Below are positions 57,495-64,000 of a stretch of DNA of 64,000 bases, one piece after another. Position 1 is the stretch's first letter. Every line of letters begins with the position of its first letter. A program made the position numbers and the translations under genes. This stretch comes from Enterococcus quebecensis (lineage in GTDB: Bacteria > Bacillota > Bacilli > Lactobacillales > Enterococcaceae). Location of the stretch: contig NZ_MIKB01000014.1 of assembly GCF_001730365.1 (NCBI RefSeq), positions 1 through 64,000 on the forward strand, read 5' to 3'. Below the pieces are notes generated by a model that saw only the letters and a list, made by a program, of their open reading frames with translations, was not told the origin of the DNA and ran no database searches.

Positions 57495-57745
57495 CAAAAA
57501 GCCCTCATCCTATAAAAGGACGAGAGCCTAAACTTTCGCGGTACCACCTTTAATTGACTTAAAATCAAGTCCACTCTTTCAGTACAAACATACTGAGGCG
57601 CTATAACAGGCGCACCTGAATTGATCTTAACGTGTTCGATCAATTTGTTCAAAGGCCATTTTCTTCCTCATATTCACTGTCTCTTTCCACCAACCGAGAC
57701 TCTCTTTGAGTTATCTGAAAAATACTTTCCTTATCTTCACATTTA
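57495..57745 (-). promoter_or_regulatory. T-box riboswitch of oppA-pepT, probable Met specifier
   Basis: The T-box sequence GGTGGTACCGCG (57537-57548) precedes a terminator hairpin (57501-57527) and T5. Stem I landmarks GGTTGGTG and AGAGAGTC are present. Aligned on the pairing just below the specifier loop with the trp T-box, the specifier is AUG (57659-57657), in GAAGAAA-ATG-GCC. A one-base shift would read UGG, so Met is preferred but not certain. Confidence 0.8.
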
Positions 57746-57771
57746 ATTTTAATAGATAATGTATTATATGG

Positions 57772-57801
57772 ATTGTAGCACGAAGGCAGAAGCAGCGTCA
57801 A
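57772..57801 (-). promoter_or_regulatory. oppA-pepT promoter
   Basis: Minus strand TTGACG (57796-57801) and TACAAT (57772-57777), 18-bp spacing, just upstream of the T-box. Confidence 0.7.
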
Positions 57802-57810
57802 TAGTAAGTA

Positions 57811-57851
57811 AATAAAAAAGAAGCACCTGTCGATCTGGGCTTCTTTTTATT
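57811..57851 (-). terminator. Terminator of the siderophore ABC operon
   Basis: Stem AAAAAGAAGC (57815-57824) with GCTTCTTTTT (57839-57848) and T-rich tails on both strands. Confidence 0.8.
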
Positions 57852-57855
57852 TAAC

Positions 57856-58818
57856 TTATTTCAATGCTTTTTGCACATCTTCAATCATCAAATGAGTAGA
57901 TTCTAATCCACCACCACTTAAGTACCAAACATCTGGCTGTAACGAAATCACTTTACCATTTTTACCAGCGTTAGCTTGTTTAACTAATTCATTGTTTGCT
58001 ACATTATCATTGCTGTCATCGCCACCAATTGCTTTGGTACGATCAACTACAAATAAGATATCCGGATTTTTTTCTAATACATATTCATATGACACACTTT
58101 GACCATGCGTTGATGCTTCAATTTTATCGTCTGCTTGTTTGAAGCCGAATGTATCATGAACAATACCAAAACGAGAACCTTTGCCATAAGCTGAAAGTTG
58201 TCCTTCATTTACCAAAACAACTAACGCTTTTTCATCACTTGCTTGCGCTTTTTCTTTAACAGCTGAAATTTCTTTTTCTAAATCTGCAATCTTTGTCTTC
58301 GCTTCGTCTTTTTTATCAAAAATTTCTGCCAAGGTTTCGATGTTTTTCTTTGTAGAATTCCAAGTATCTTTAGCATCTACTGATAGATAAATCGTTGGTG
58401 CAATTTTGCTTAGTTTGTCTTGGAAATCTTGTTGACGTCCAGAGATAATGATCAAGTCTGGTTTCATTTGATTGATTTTTTCTAGATCAGGTTCTTTGAT
58501 TCCACCTGCAGATTCTACTTTTTTGTAGCTATCTAAATATTTAGGTAAATTTTTAGTAGGAGCACCAATAACTGTACTACCAACTCCTAAGGCATCCATT
58601 GTGTCTAATGAGCCATTGTCAAAAACAACAACTTTCTTCGGATTTTTAGGTACTTCTATTGAACCATTTGAATCTTTTACCGTGATCGTTGTCGCTGATT
58701 TTGAATCAGATTCTTTAGAAGCTGAATCATCTGTCTTTTTACTATCATTTCCACAAGCACCTAAAGTAAGAAGTGCGATCATTGATATTGTTGCCACTGC
58801 CAAGAATTTCTTTTTCAT
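57856..58818 (-). CDS. Siderophore-binding lipoprotein (YclQ/FatB-like)
   Basis: Class III iron-siderophore binding lipoprotein, 320 aa, with lipobox LTLGAC and a Ser/Lys/Asp-rich tether. The binding fold shows VVVFDNGSLDTMDALGVG, KPDLIIISGRQQDF and a long backbone helix (about 155-195). SD TGGAGG precedes the ATG. It is the last gene of an operon in the order of B. subtilis yclNOPQ (petrobactin uptake), separated from the ATPase by the 125-bp repeat array. The ligand is inferred only from family and order. Confidence 0.9.
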   Translation of the reverse strand: MKKKFLAVATISMIALLTLGACGNDSKKTDDSASKESDSKSATTITVKDSNGSIEVPKNPKKVVVFDNGSLDTMDALGVGSTVIGAPTKNLPKYLDSYKKVESAGGIKEPDLEKINQMKPDLIIISGRQQDFQDKLSKIAPTIYLSVDAKDTWNSTKKNIETLAEIFDKKDEAKTKIADLEKEISAVKEKAQASDEKALVVLVNEGQLSAYGKGSRFGIVHDTFGFKQADDKIEASTHGQSVSYEYVLEKNPDILFVVDRTKAIGGDDSNDNVANNELVKQANAGKNGKVISLQPDVWYLSGGGLESTHLMIEDVQKALK

Positions 58819-58847
58819 TTTATTTCCTCCAATGGATTATTATTTTG

Positions 58848-59266
58848 TTCTTATATTTCTCAAAGACTGAGCAAACGTGCTACGCTTTTCTTTTGATCCA
58901 GCTACACACGTTAGCCTTATCGGCAATAACGAAGAAAAATTCGCAGAGAAGGGCATTCTGCTATAATTTTTATTCTTATATTGCTCAAAGGCTAGGCAAA
59001 CGTGTTTCGCTTTTCTTTTGATCCAGCTACACACGTTAGCCTTATCGGCAATAACGAAGAAAAATTCGCAGAGAAGGGCATTCTGCTATAATTTTTATTC
59101 TTATATTGCTCAAAGGCTAGGCAAACGTGTTTCGCTTTTCTTTTGATCCAGCTACACACGTTAGCCTTATCGGCAATAACGAAGAAAAATTCGCAGAGAA
59201 GGGCATTCTGCTATAATTTTTATTCTTATATTGCTCAAAGGCTAGGCAAACGTGTTTCGCTTTTCT
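58848..59266. repeat. Tandem array of 125-bp repeats
   Basis: Three copies start at GATCCA (58895, 59020, 59145). Copies 1 and 2 are identical over 125 bp and copy 3 matches to 59266, where it meets the ATPase stop codon. A diverged partial unit fills 58848-58894. On the minus strand each unit carries a hairpin (GCAGA..TCTGC), an inverted pair AACGTGT/ACACGTT and a promoter-like TTGAGC-17-TATAGC. The period is not a multiple of three, so it is not coding. Confidence 0.92.
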
Positions 59267-60023
59267 AGTTAAAATACATACAGAATCGTTTGCCTTCAAT
59301 CTCACAGATTCGGATATTCATATCATAGAGTTTATTCAATACTTCTGACTGGATGATTTCATCGGTGCTACCATGTGTAAATAAGCGTCCGTCTTTCATT
59401 GCAACGATTTCATCTGCGTAACTCGCTGCAAAATTGATGTCGTGTAACACGATGACCACTGTTTTTCCAAATTCATCCACTAATCGTCGTAATGTTTGCA
59501 TCATTTGAACTGCAAAGTTCATATCTAAATTATTCAACGGTTCATCTAGCAAAATATAATCGGTATCTTGAGCCAAAACCATAGCAATATAAACACGTTG
59601 AAGTTGTCCGCCCGATAATGTATCAATCAGTTCATCAGCTAAATCCAACAACCCTAAATTTTCCATGGCTTCTTCAACTTTTTCGTGATCTTCTTTTTTC
59701 AGACGACCTTTGCTATAAGGAAAACGGCCAAAATTCACTAATTCTCTAACCGTGATTTTCAAATTAATGCCATTTGCTTGTTTTAAAATCGATAATTTTT
59801 TAGACAGTTCACTTTGCTTCCACGTTTTCACTTCGTTATGATCTAAATAAATCTCACCAGTATCTTTAGGAATCAAACGGCTCATCATCGAAAGCAACGT
59901 ACTTTTCCCTGCTCCATTTGGACCAATAAAGGCAGTTAATTTTTGCTCTGTAATTGGTAATTGAACTTCTGAAACAACTATCTTTTCACCGTATCTTTTC
60001 GATACATTTTTGATTTCTATCAT
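59265..60023 (-). CDS. Siderophore ABC transporter ATPase (YclP-like)
   Basis: FecE-type ATPase of 252 aa: Walker A GPNGAGKST (34-42), signature LSGGQLQRVYIAM, Walker B YILLDEPLNNLD and switch His in VLHDINFAA. It powers the two permeases encoded just upstream, overlapping the second by 4 nt. The stop codon lies within the edge of the repeat array. Confidence 0.93.
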   Translation of the reverse strand: MIEIKNVSKRYGEKIVVSEVQLPITEQKLTAFIGPNGAGKSTLLSMMSRLIPKDTGEIYLDHNEVKTWKQSELSKKLSILKQANGINLKITVRELVNFGRFPYSKGRLKKEDHEKVEEAMENLGLLDLADELIDTLSGGQLQRVYIAMVLAQDTDYILLDEPLNNLDMNFAVQMMQTLRRLVDEFGKTVVIVLHDINFAASYADEIVAMKDGRLFTHGSTDEIIQSEVLNKLYDMNIRICEIEGKRFCMYFN

Positions 60024-60988
60024 CGTTGCTGCTTCCTTTCACTAATGATTTTCCCAACAAAATATAAGCCCCCGCCAAATTCAATTACAATACTCAACGT
60101 CGTGTTCAACTGGAAGACTTGCTCTACAAGGAATTGACCGAAGACCAACAGTAAAATCGATAATAAACTTCCGCCTAGGAATAATTCACGATGCCTATAC
60201 GTCCCCATCAACTGATAGCTCATATTAGCTACAATGAATCCAAGAAATGTTACAGGTCCAACTAATGCAGTGGATAACCCAATCAAGGCGCTGACCACAG
60301 TTAACAATACAAATTGAAATATTGGAACATTAATTCCTAAACTCGTTGCTTGATCATTTCCCAAATGCAACACATCTAATGCATGACTTTTCACCCATAA
60401 GAAACCTGCTAATAAGGTAATCAAAACGCCTGCAACTAGTAAGTGCTGACTATTTACATTACCGAAACTTGCAAATAGTTTTCCTTGCAGCAAATCATAC
60501 TCATTTGGATCCATCACTACTTGTAAAAAAGTACTGATACTATTAAAAAACGTACCTAAAATAATACCAACCATTAATAATAAAAACAGATCATTACTGC
60601 CTTTTTTTAACAAGAAACGAGACAAAACAATACTAGCTGCAACCATTAATAATACATTGAAAAGAAAAGTTGCTATGGTTTCTTTCCCTAAAAGCTGCTG
60701 TCCGCCTAAAAAGAAAAATAACAAGGTCTGAATAAAGACATATAAAGAATCCAACCCTAAAATATTGGGTGTCAAAAAATGATTTTGTGTCATCGTCTGA
60801 AAACTGATTGTTGAAAATGTTGCAGCGACTCCCACCAAAACAAAAGCTAATAGTTTTTTTCCTCTAAGTTCTAAAGCAAATTCCCAATTTCCATAGGTTT
60901 TATACGATAGGTACAAGGCGCAAACCGCAATTACTGCAATCAACAATAAACTGATTTTTACTGCTGATGACTGGAAGAATTTTTTCAT
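60020..60988 (-). CDS. Siderophore ABC transporter permease (YclO-like)
   Basis: FecCD-family membrane permease of 322 aa with eight to nine hydrophobic segments. Motifs include TISFQTMTQNHFLTPNILGLDSLYV and GPVTFLGFIVANMSYQLMGTYRHRELFLGG, the ATPase-contacting region. It overlaps its neighbours by 4 nt on each side, so all are translated together. Confidence 0.93.
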   Translation of the reverse strand: MKKFFQSSAVKISLLLIAVIAVCALYLSYKTYGNWEFALELRGKKLLAFVLVGVAATFSTISFQTMTQNHFLTPNILGLDSLYVFIQTLLFFFLGGQQLLGKETIATFLFNVLLMVAASIVLSRFLLKKGSNDLFLLLMVGIILGTFFNSISTFLQVVMDPNEYDLLQGKLFASFGNVNSQHLLVAGVLITLLAGFLWVKSHALDVLHLGNDQATSLGINVPIFQFVLLTVVSALIGLSTALVGPVTFLGFIVANMSYQLMGTYRHRELFLGGSLLSILLLVFGQFLVEQVFQLNTTLSIVIEFGGGLYFVGKIISERKQQR

Positions 60989-61932
60989 GCTGTTTTCCTC
61001 CTCATCAGTAGTGCGATAAAAATAAAGCTGCCTAGTACTCCTACAACCACGCTCACCGGTACTTCATAAGGCGCAATCACGACTCTGGCTAATACATCGC
61101 ATGCCAGTAAAAAGATACTTCCACCCACAGCTGTGATCGCCAAGGTATTTTTCATATGATCTCCATATCGCATTGAGACAAGGTTGGGTACAATCACACC
61201 CAAAAAGGGAATATTTCCCACCATGATCAAGACCACCGCACTAGATAAAGCCACAATGCCCAAACCAAATAGCTGAATACGTTGATAATTCAATCCCAGA
61301 TTCGTCGCCATATCTTCTCCCATACCGACTACTGTAAAACGATAGGCAAACAAATAGGTAACGATCAATAAAGGAATCGTCAGATAAAGTAGTTCATAAT
61401 TGCCTTTCATGACTGTCGAAAAATTCCCTTGCAACCAAGAAGACATATTTTGAACTAGCTGAAATTGGTACGCAAAAAATGTCGCTACCGATCCGATGAT
61501 ATTTCCAAACATTACGCCAATCAACGGAATCATGACTTGATTTTTCGCAGGTAAAAAACGTGTTAAATAAATAAAAACTAACGTGCCGCCAAACGCAAAT
61601 AAGAACGCGACAAATGAACGAAACAATAATGGTGCGCTAGGAAAAAGAACCATCACGACCAAAATCCCTAAGCGTGCACTGTCCATTGTACCTGCCGTAC
61701 TTGGCGAAACAAATTTATTTTGTGTTAGATGCTGCATGATCAATCCAGAAATACTAATCGTACTTCCAGCAATCACCAAACTAATCGTCCGAGGTATCCT
61801 CGTTGTTAACAATACTAATTGTTGCTGTGAATCCCATTGAAATAATTGTGCCAGAGAAATATCTTTCACTCCGACAAAAATAGAGGCTACAATCAAAAGG
61901 AGTAAGAGAACAAATAGGCCTATTTTTTTCAT
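60985..61932 (-). CDS. Siderophore ABC transporter permease (YclN-like)
   Basis: FecCD-family permease of 315 aa, first gene of the operon. Motifs include RIPRTISLVIAGSTISISGLIMQHLTQNKFVSPSTAGTMDSA and GNIPFLGVIVPNLVSMRYGDHMKN. The start lies behind an AGACGGAG site. Iron control is expected from the Fur box in the promoter. Confidence 0.92.
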   Translation of the reverse strand: MKKIGLFVLLLLLIVASIFVGVKDISLAQLFQWDSQQQLVLLTTRIPRTISLVIAGSTISISGLIMQHLTQNKFVSPSTAGTMDSARLGILVVMVLFPSAPLLFRSFVAFLFAFGGTLVFIYLTRFLPAKNQVMIPLIGVMFGNIIGSVATFFAYQFQLVQNMSSWLQGNFSTVMKGNYELLYLTIPLLIVTYLFAYRFTVVGMGEDMATNLGLNYQRIQLFGLGIVALSSAVVLIMVGNIPFLGVIVPNLVSMRYGDHMKNTLAITAVGGSIFLLACDVLARVVIAPYEVPVSVVVGVLGSFIFIALLMRRKTA

Positions 61933-61954
61933 ATACTCGCTCCGTCTTTCTAAT

Positions 61955-62010
61955 TGAGAATGATTTTCATTCTTATTTCCTAGTCTATGCGAAAATCACA
62001 ATAAAAGCAA
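61955..62010 (-). promoter_or_regulatory. Promoter and Fur box of the siderophore operon
   Basis: Minus strand TTGCTT (62005-62010) and TAGACT (61982-61987) are 17 bp apart. The sequence TGAGAATGATTTTCA (61955-61969) matches the 7-1-7 Fur box TGATAATNATTATCA at 13 of 15 positions and sits just downstream of the -10. Confidence 0.8.
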
Positions 62011-62131
62011 CACTTTTCTGTCTTTTTCCATTCTCATTTAGCGAAGATTTTCAGTTCTTCCAGGTCCTTCTTACTCGTTCTATGCTATAATCTGAATCAA
62101 GACTATTAAATGGAAGCAGGTTAGATAATAA

Positions 62132-62578
62132 ATGGCACAAGATGACTTACAGAAACATTTAGATAATGCGATGTATGGCACCCCATTGCTTAAACCAGAA
62201 GAACAGCGAAAATACATGGGTACTTTTCGTGAACGCTGTTACCTGACTATGACGATTACACAGATGAAAAATACTGATGATAAAGTAAACTTCATACAAG
62301 AACTAACTTTACATCCAGATGCAACGATCCTATTAAATGGTGCAATGGATATTACACTACAATCCAACTACATTAAGTTAATCAATGACAAACAAATGAA
62401 GTTCACTGTCGTTAATGATTCTGTAAGCAATACACCAGATGCTATAGGTTTGGTTTTAACAGCTAAAGAAGCAGTAAACGAAGAAGTTATTGATATTGAA
62501 GAAAAATACCCTAAACAAATTCCAGATACTGAAGCTGAAACACCTAAAAAAAGTTTCTGGCACAAATTATTCCGCTAA
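62132..62578 (+). CDS. YueI-like (DUF1694) protein
   Basis: A 148-aa cytosolic protein. The DUF1694 pattern is seen in NAMYGTPLLKPEEQRKYMGTFRERCYLTMT, the LLNGAMDI turn and the YIKLINDKQMKFTVVND strand. The acidic C-terminus ends KKSFWHKLFR. The family fold resembles L7Ae-type proteins but its role is unknown. The SD (AGCAGGT) is moderate. It converges on gshF with a shared terminator. Confidence 0.82.
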   Translation: MAQDDLQKHLDNAMYGTPLLKPEEQRKYMGTFRERCYLTMTITQMKNTDDKVNFIQELTLHPDATILLNGAMDITLQSNYIKLINDKQMKFTVVNDSVSNTPDAIGLVLTAKEAVNEEVIDIEEKYPKQIPDTEAETPKKSFWHKLFR

Positions 62579-62583
62579 AAATA

Positions 62584-62630
62584 AAAATACCTGTCAAAAC
62601 CAACTATCGGTTTTGACAGGTATTTTCTTT
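62584..62630. terminator. Bidirectional terminator of yueI-like gene and gshF
   Basis: An 18-bp perfect stem pairs 62584-62601 with 62609-62626; A- and T-rich flanks on both sides. Confidence 0.9.
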
Positions 62631-64000
62631 ATTTGTTCTCTTCTTTCTCAAACAACTCCGGATATAACATCTTCAATACATCCATCGTTAAATGGCGACC
62701 TTGACCTGCATGAGGATAAGCATGCATATGCATCGCTGGATTGAAGTTTGCTTCTATAATTCCATATGTTTGGCTGTCCTTGCTTCCTTTAATTGATTTA
62801 TCTGGCACGATCAAATCAATTCCGCATATTTTCGCTCCTAAAGCCTGCACAGCTTCAACTGCGATTTGTTTATAACTCTCATCAAAATCGTCTGTCACAT
62901 CAATGGAATCCCCACCTGTGCTGACATTTGAATTTTCTCTCAGATAAACGATTTGATCTTTTTCAGGAACAGAGGTTGTCAATAAATTTTGCTCTTTTAA
63001 CATCAATCGTTCTACATCACCTAACTGGATCACTTCCAATGGCGATCGATGATTAGTTCCTCGTAATGGATCAAGATTTTTTTCTGCAACCAAAGCTTCA
63101 ACAGAACGAACGCCATCGCCTATCACATTTGCTGGTACACGCAGCATAATTGCCCGCACTTGGTCATCTAAAACAAAGAAACGATATTCCGTTCCCGGCA
63201 GAAACTCTTCGATCAAAACAGCTGAATCTTCTTTGAAGGCTAAATTCAATGCTTCCGTATAATCCGCTAGTGAAGCTCCTTCTTTAAAAATCGTGATGCC
63301 TAGCCCATAATTCGTTGTTTTAGGTTTGATTACAAAGGCTTTTTCTGAATACTTCACGTAAGCCTGTTCTGCACCCTCTATTGTATGAAACTCATCTCCA
63401 GCTGGCACATTAAATCCAGCTTCTGCCAAGACTTTTTTAGTGACTGTCTTATTCTCCATAATCAACGGAACGATGTAACTGTCCTTACTAGTCATATTGG
63501 CATTTTTAACATATTCAATATGGTCATTGTGTTGAAGTTTTAAAAACTGCTCTTGTTCATCCAGTATTTCTATTTCCGCACCTTTTTGAATAGTATCAAA
63601 TAAAAACAGCTGTGTGGATAATTCCATATTTCTAAAGCCAGCTAATTGATACGGACGTTCAAAAGCCATTGACTGGTACTCTTTCCCAAAAACAATCCCT
63701 AAATCTTGGTTAGAATTACTTTCAATGATTGTCCACATTTTCCCCGCAACGGTTAAATCTGGTGTCCTAAGCTGCGTGCGATGAACATCCACTGATTTTT
63801 TAGCTCTAAATAAACCTAATGCTTCAATCATTTCATCCATTTCAGCAAAAATCCGGTCACCTTCAGCTAGAAGTTTTACCTGAGCAAACGGATGGCCTAA
63901 AGCTACTTGCTCATTTAAAAAGTCCCCAGTAGCTACCCAATCATTTGGTGCTTCTTTTTCATCTGTCCACAATAAATACAACATGAACAAATGAATAAAT
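62629..64000 (-). CDS. gshF: Bifunctional glutathione synthase GshF, 3' part
   Basis: C-terminal 457 codons of the fused glutamate-cysteine ligase/glutathione synthetase. The frame stays open to the window edge beyond the first possible start (TTG 63990), which lies inside a conserved FMLYLLWTDEKEAPNDW stretch, so the gene is cut by the window and not by mutation. The first part (about 1-150) is the end of the GshA-like domain; the rest is an ATP-grasp domain with FVIKPKTTNYGLGI, LIEEFLPGTEYRFFVLDDQV, a glycine-rich loop NSNVSTGGDSIDVTDDF and IIEANFNPAMHMH. The full protein is usually about 750 aa. Confidence 0.93.
   Translation of the reverse strand, partial: FIHLFMLYLLWTDEKEAPNDWVATGDFLNEQVALGHPFAQVKLLAEGDRIFAEMDEMIEALGLFRAKKSVDVHRTQLRTPDLTVAGKMWTIIESNSNQDLGIVFGKEYQSMAFERPYQLAGFRNMELSTQLFLFDTIQKGAEIEILDEQEQFLKLQHNDHIEYVKNANMTSKDSYIVPLIMENKTVTKKVLAEAGFNVPAGDEFHTIEGAEQAYVKYSEKAFVIKPKTTNYGLGITIFKEGASLADYTEALNLAFKEDSAVLIEEFLPGTEYRFFVLDDQVRAIMLRVPANVIGDGVRSVEALVAEKNLDPLRGTNHRSPLEVIQLGDVERLMLKEQNLLTTSVPEKDQIVYLRENSNVSTGGDSIDVTDDFDESYKQIAVEAVQALGAKICGIDLIVPDKSIKGSKDSQTYGIIEANFNPAMHMHAYPHAGQGRHLTMDVLKMLYPELFEKEENK

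Noticed and set aside
58848-59266. Possible CRISPR array
   Set aside because: The whole 125-bp unit repeats without unique spacers and no cas gene is near.
58840-59305. Short minus-strand ORFs of 62-64 aa within the 125-bp repeat array
   Set aside because: They share peptide segments only because the DNA repeats; the 125-bp period shifts frame every unit and no SD precedes them.
62629-63990. A free-standing 453-aa ATP-grasp protein
   Set aside because: The apparent TTG start lies in conserved GshF sequence and the frame remains open to the window edge, so it is a truncated view of gshF.

Overview
The window reads as chromosomal DNA of a low-GC Firmicute, most likely an Enterococcus close to but distinct from E. 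faecalis. Supporting signs are the mreC-mreD-salB-sagA cluster, the PTS-rich gene content, strong AGGAGG-type ribosome sites, the GH101 endo-alpha-N-acetylgalactosaminidase and the fused glutathione synthase gshF at the right edge. No rRNA, tRNA, CRISPR array, insertion sequence or phage gene was seen. The exact species cannot be settled from the sequence alone. A complete trp operon is present, which many enterococci lack.

Left part (1-28 kb) is sugar catabolism. After a partial type VII secretion-like gene and ald comes a minus-strand operon. In transcription order it encodes a GH35 beta-galactosidase, mannose-family PTS IIB-IIC-IID-IIA, AgaS, LacD and a secreted GH101, with a divergent GntR regulator. 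This looks like a pathway for mucin core-1 O-glycan (Gal-beta-1,3-GalNAc). Next is a galactitol operon (deoR-gatA-gatB-gatC-gatD-lacD) with a divergent PfkB sugar-phosphate kinase, a 95-aa orphan and a LacI regulator. The PfkB kinase could complete the tagatose-6-phosphate route for both loci. Then come yebC, an RpiR regulator and a malX/malY-like pair.

Middle part (27-47 kb) is mostly housekeeping: VanZ-like, PepF, two PcsB-like cell-wall hydrolases (sagA, salB-like) with matching WalR-like promoters, mreC/mreD, pnp, rpsO, def, a Cof phosphatase, an AlkD-like protein, a formate/nitrite channel, a TPM-domain membrane protein, rpsD, an ABC exporter, signal peptidase I, YktB-like and a GNAT acetyltransferase.

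Right part (47-64 kb) holds trpEGDCFBA behind a strong promoter and two tandem T-boxes. The upstream T-box has a UGG (Trp) specifier; the downstream one lacks a recognisable stem I. Then come oppA-pepT behind another T-box (specifier probably AUG, Met), a Fur-box-controlled siderophore ABC operon in yclNOPQ order interrupted by three identical 125-bp tandem repeats, a YueI-like gene and the 3' part of gshF.

Most genes sit between clear intrinsic terminators. Many ORFs begin earlier than the real gene; starts were moved to the codon with a good Shine-Dalgarno (SD) site, including several GTG and TTG starts.
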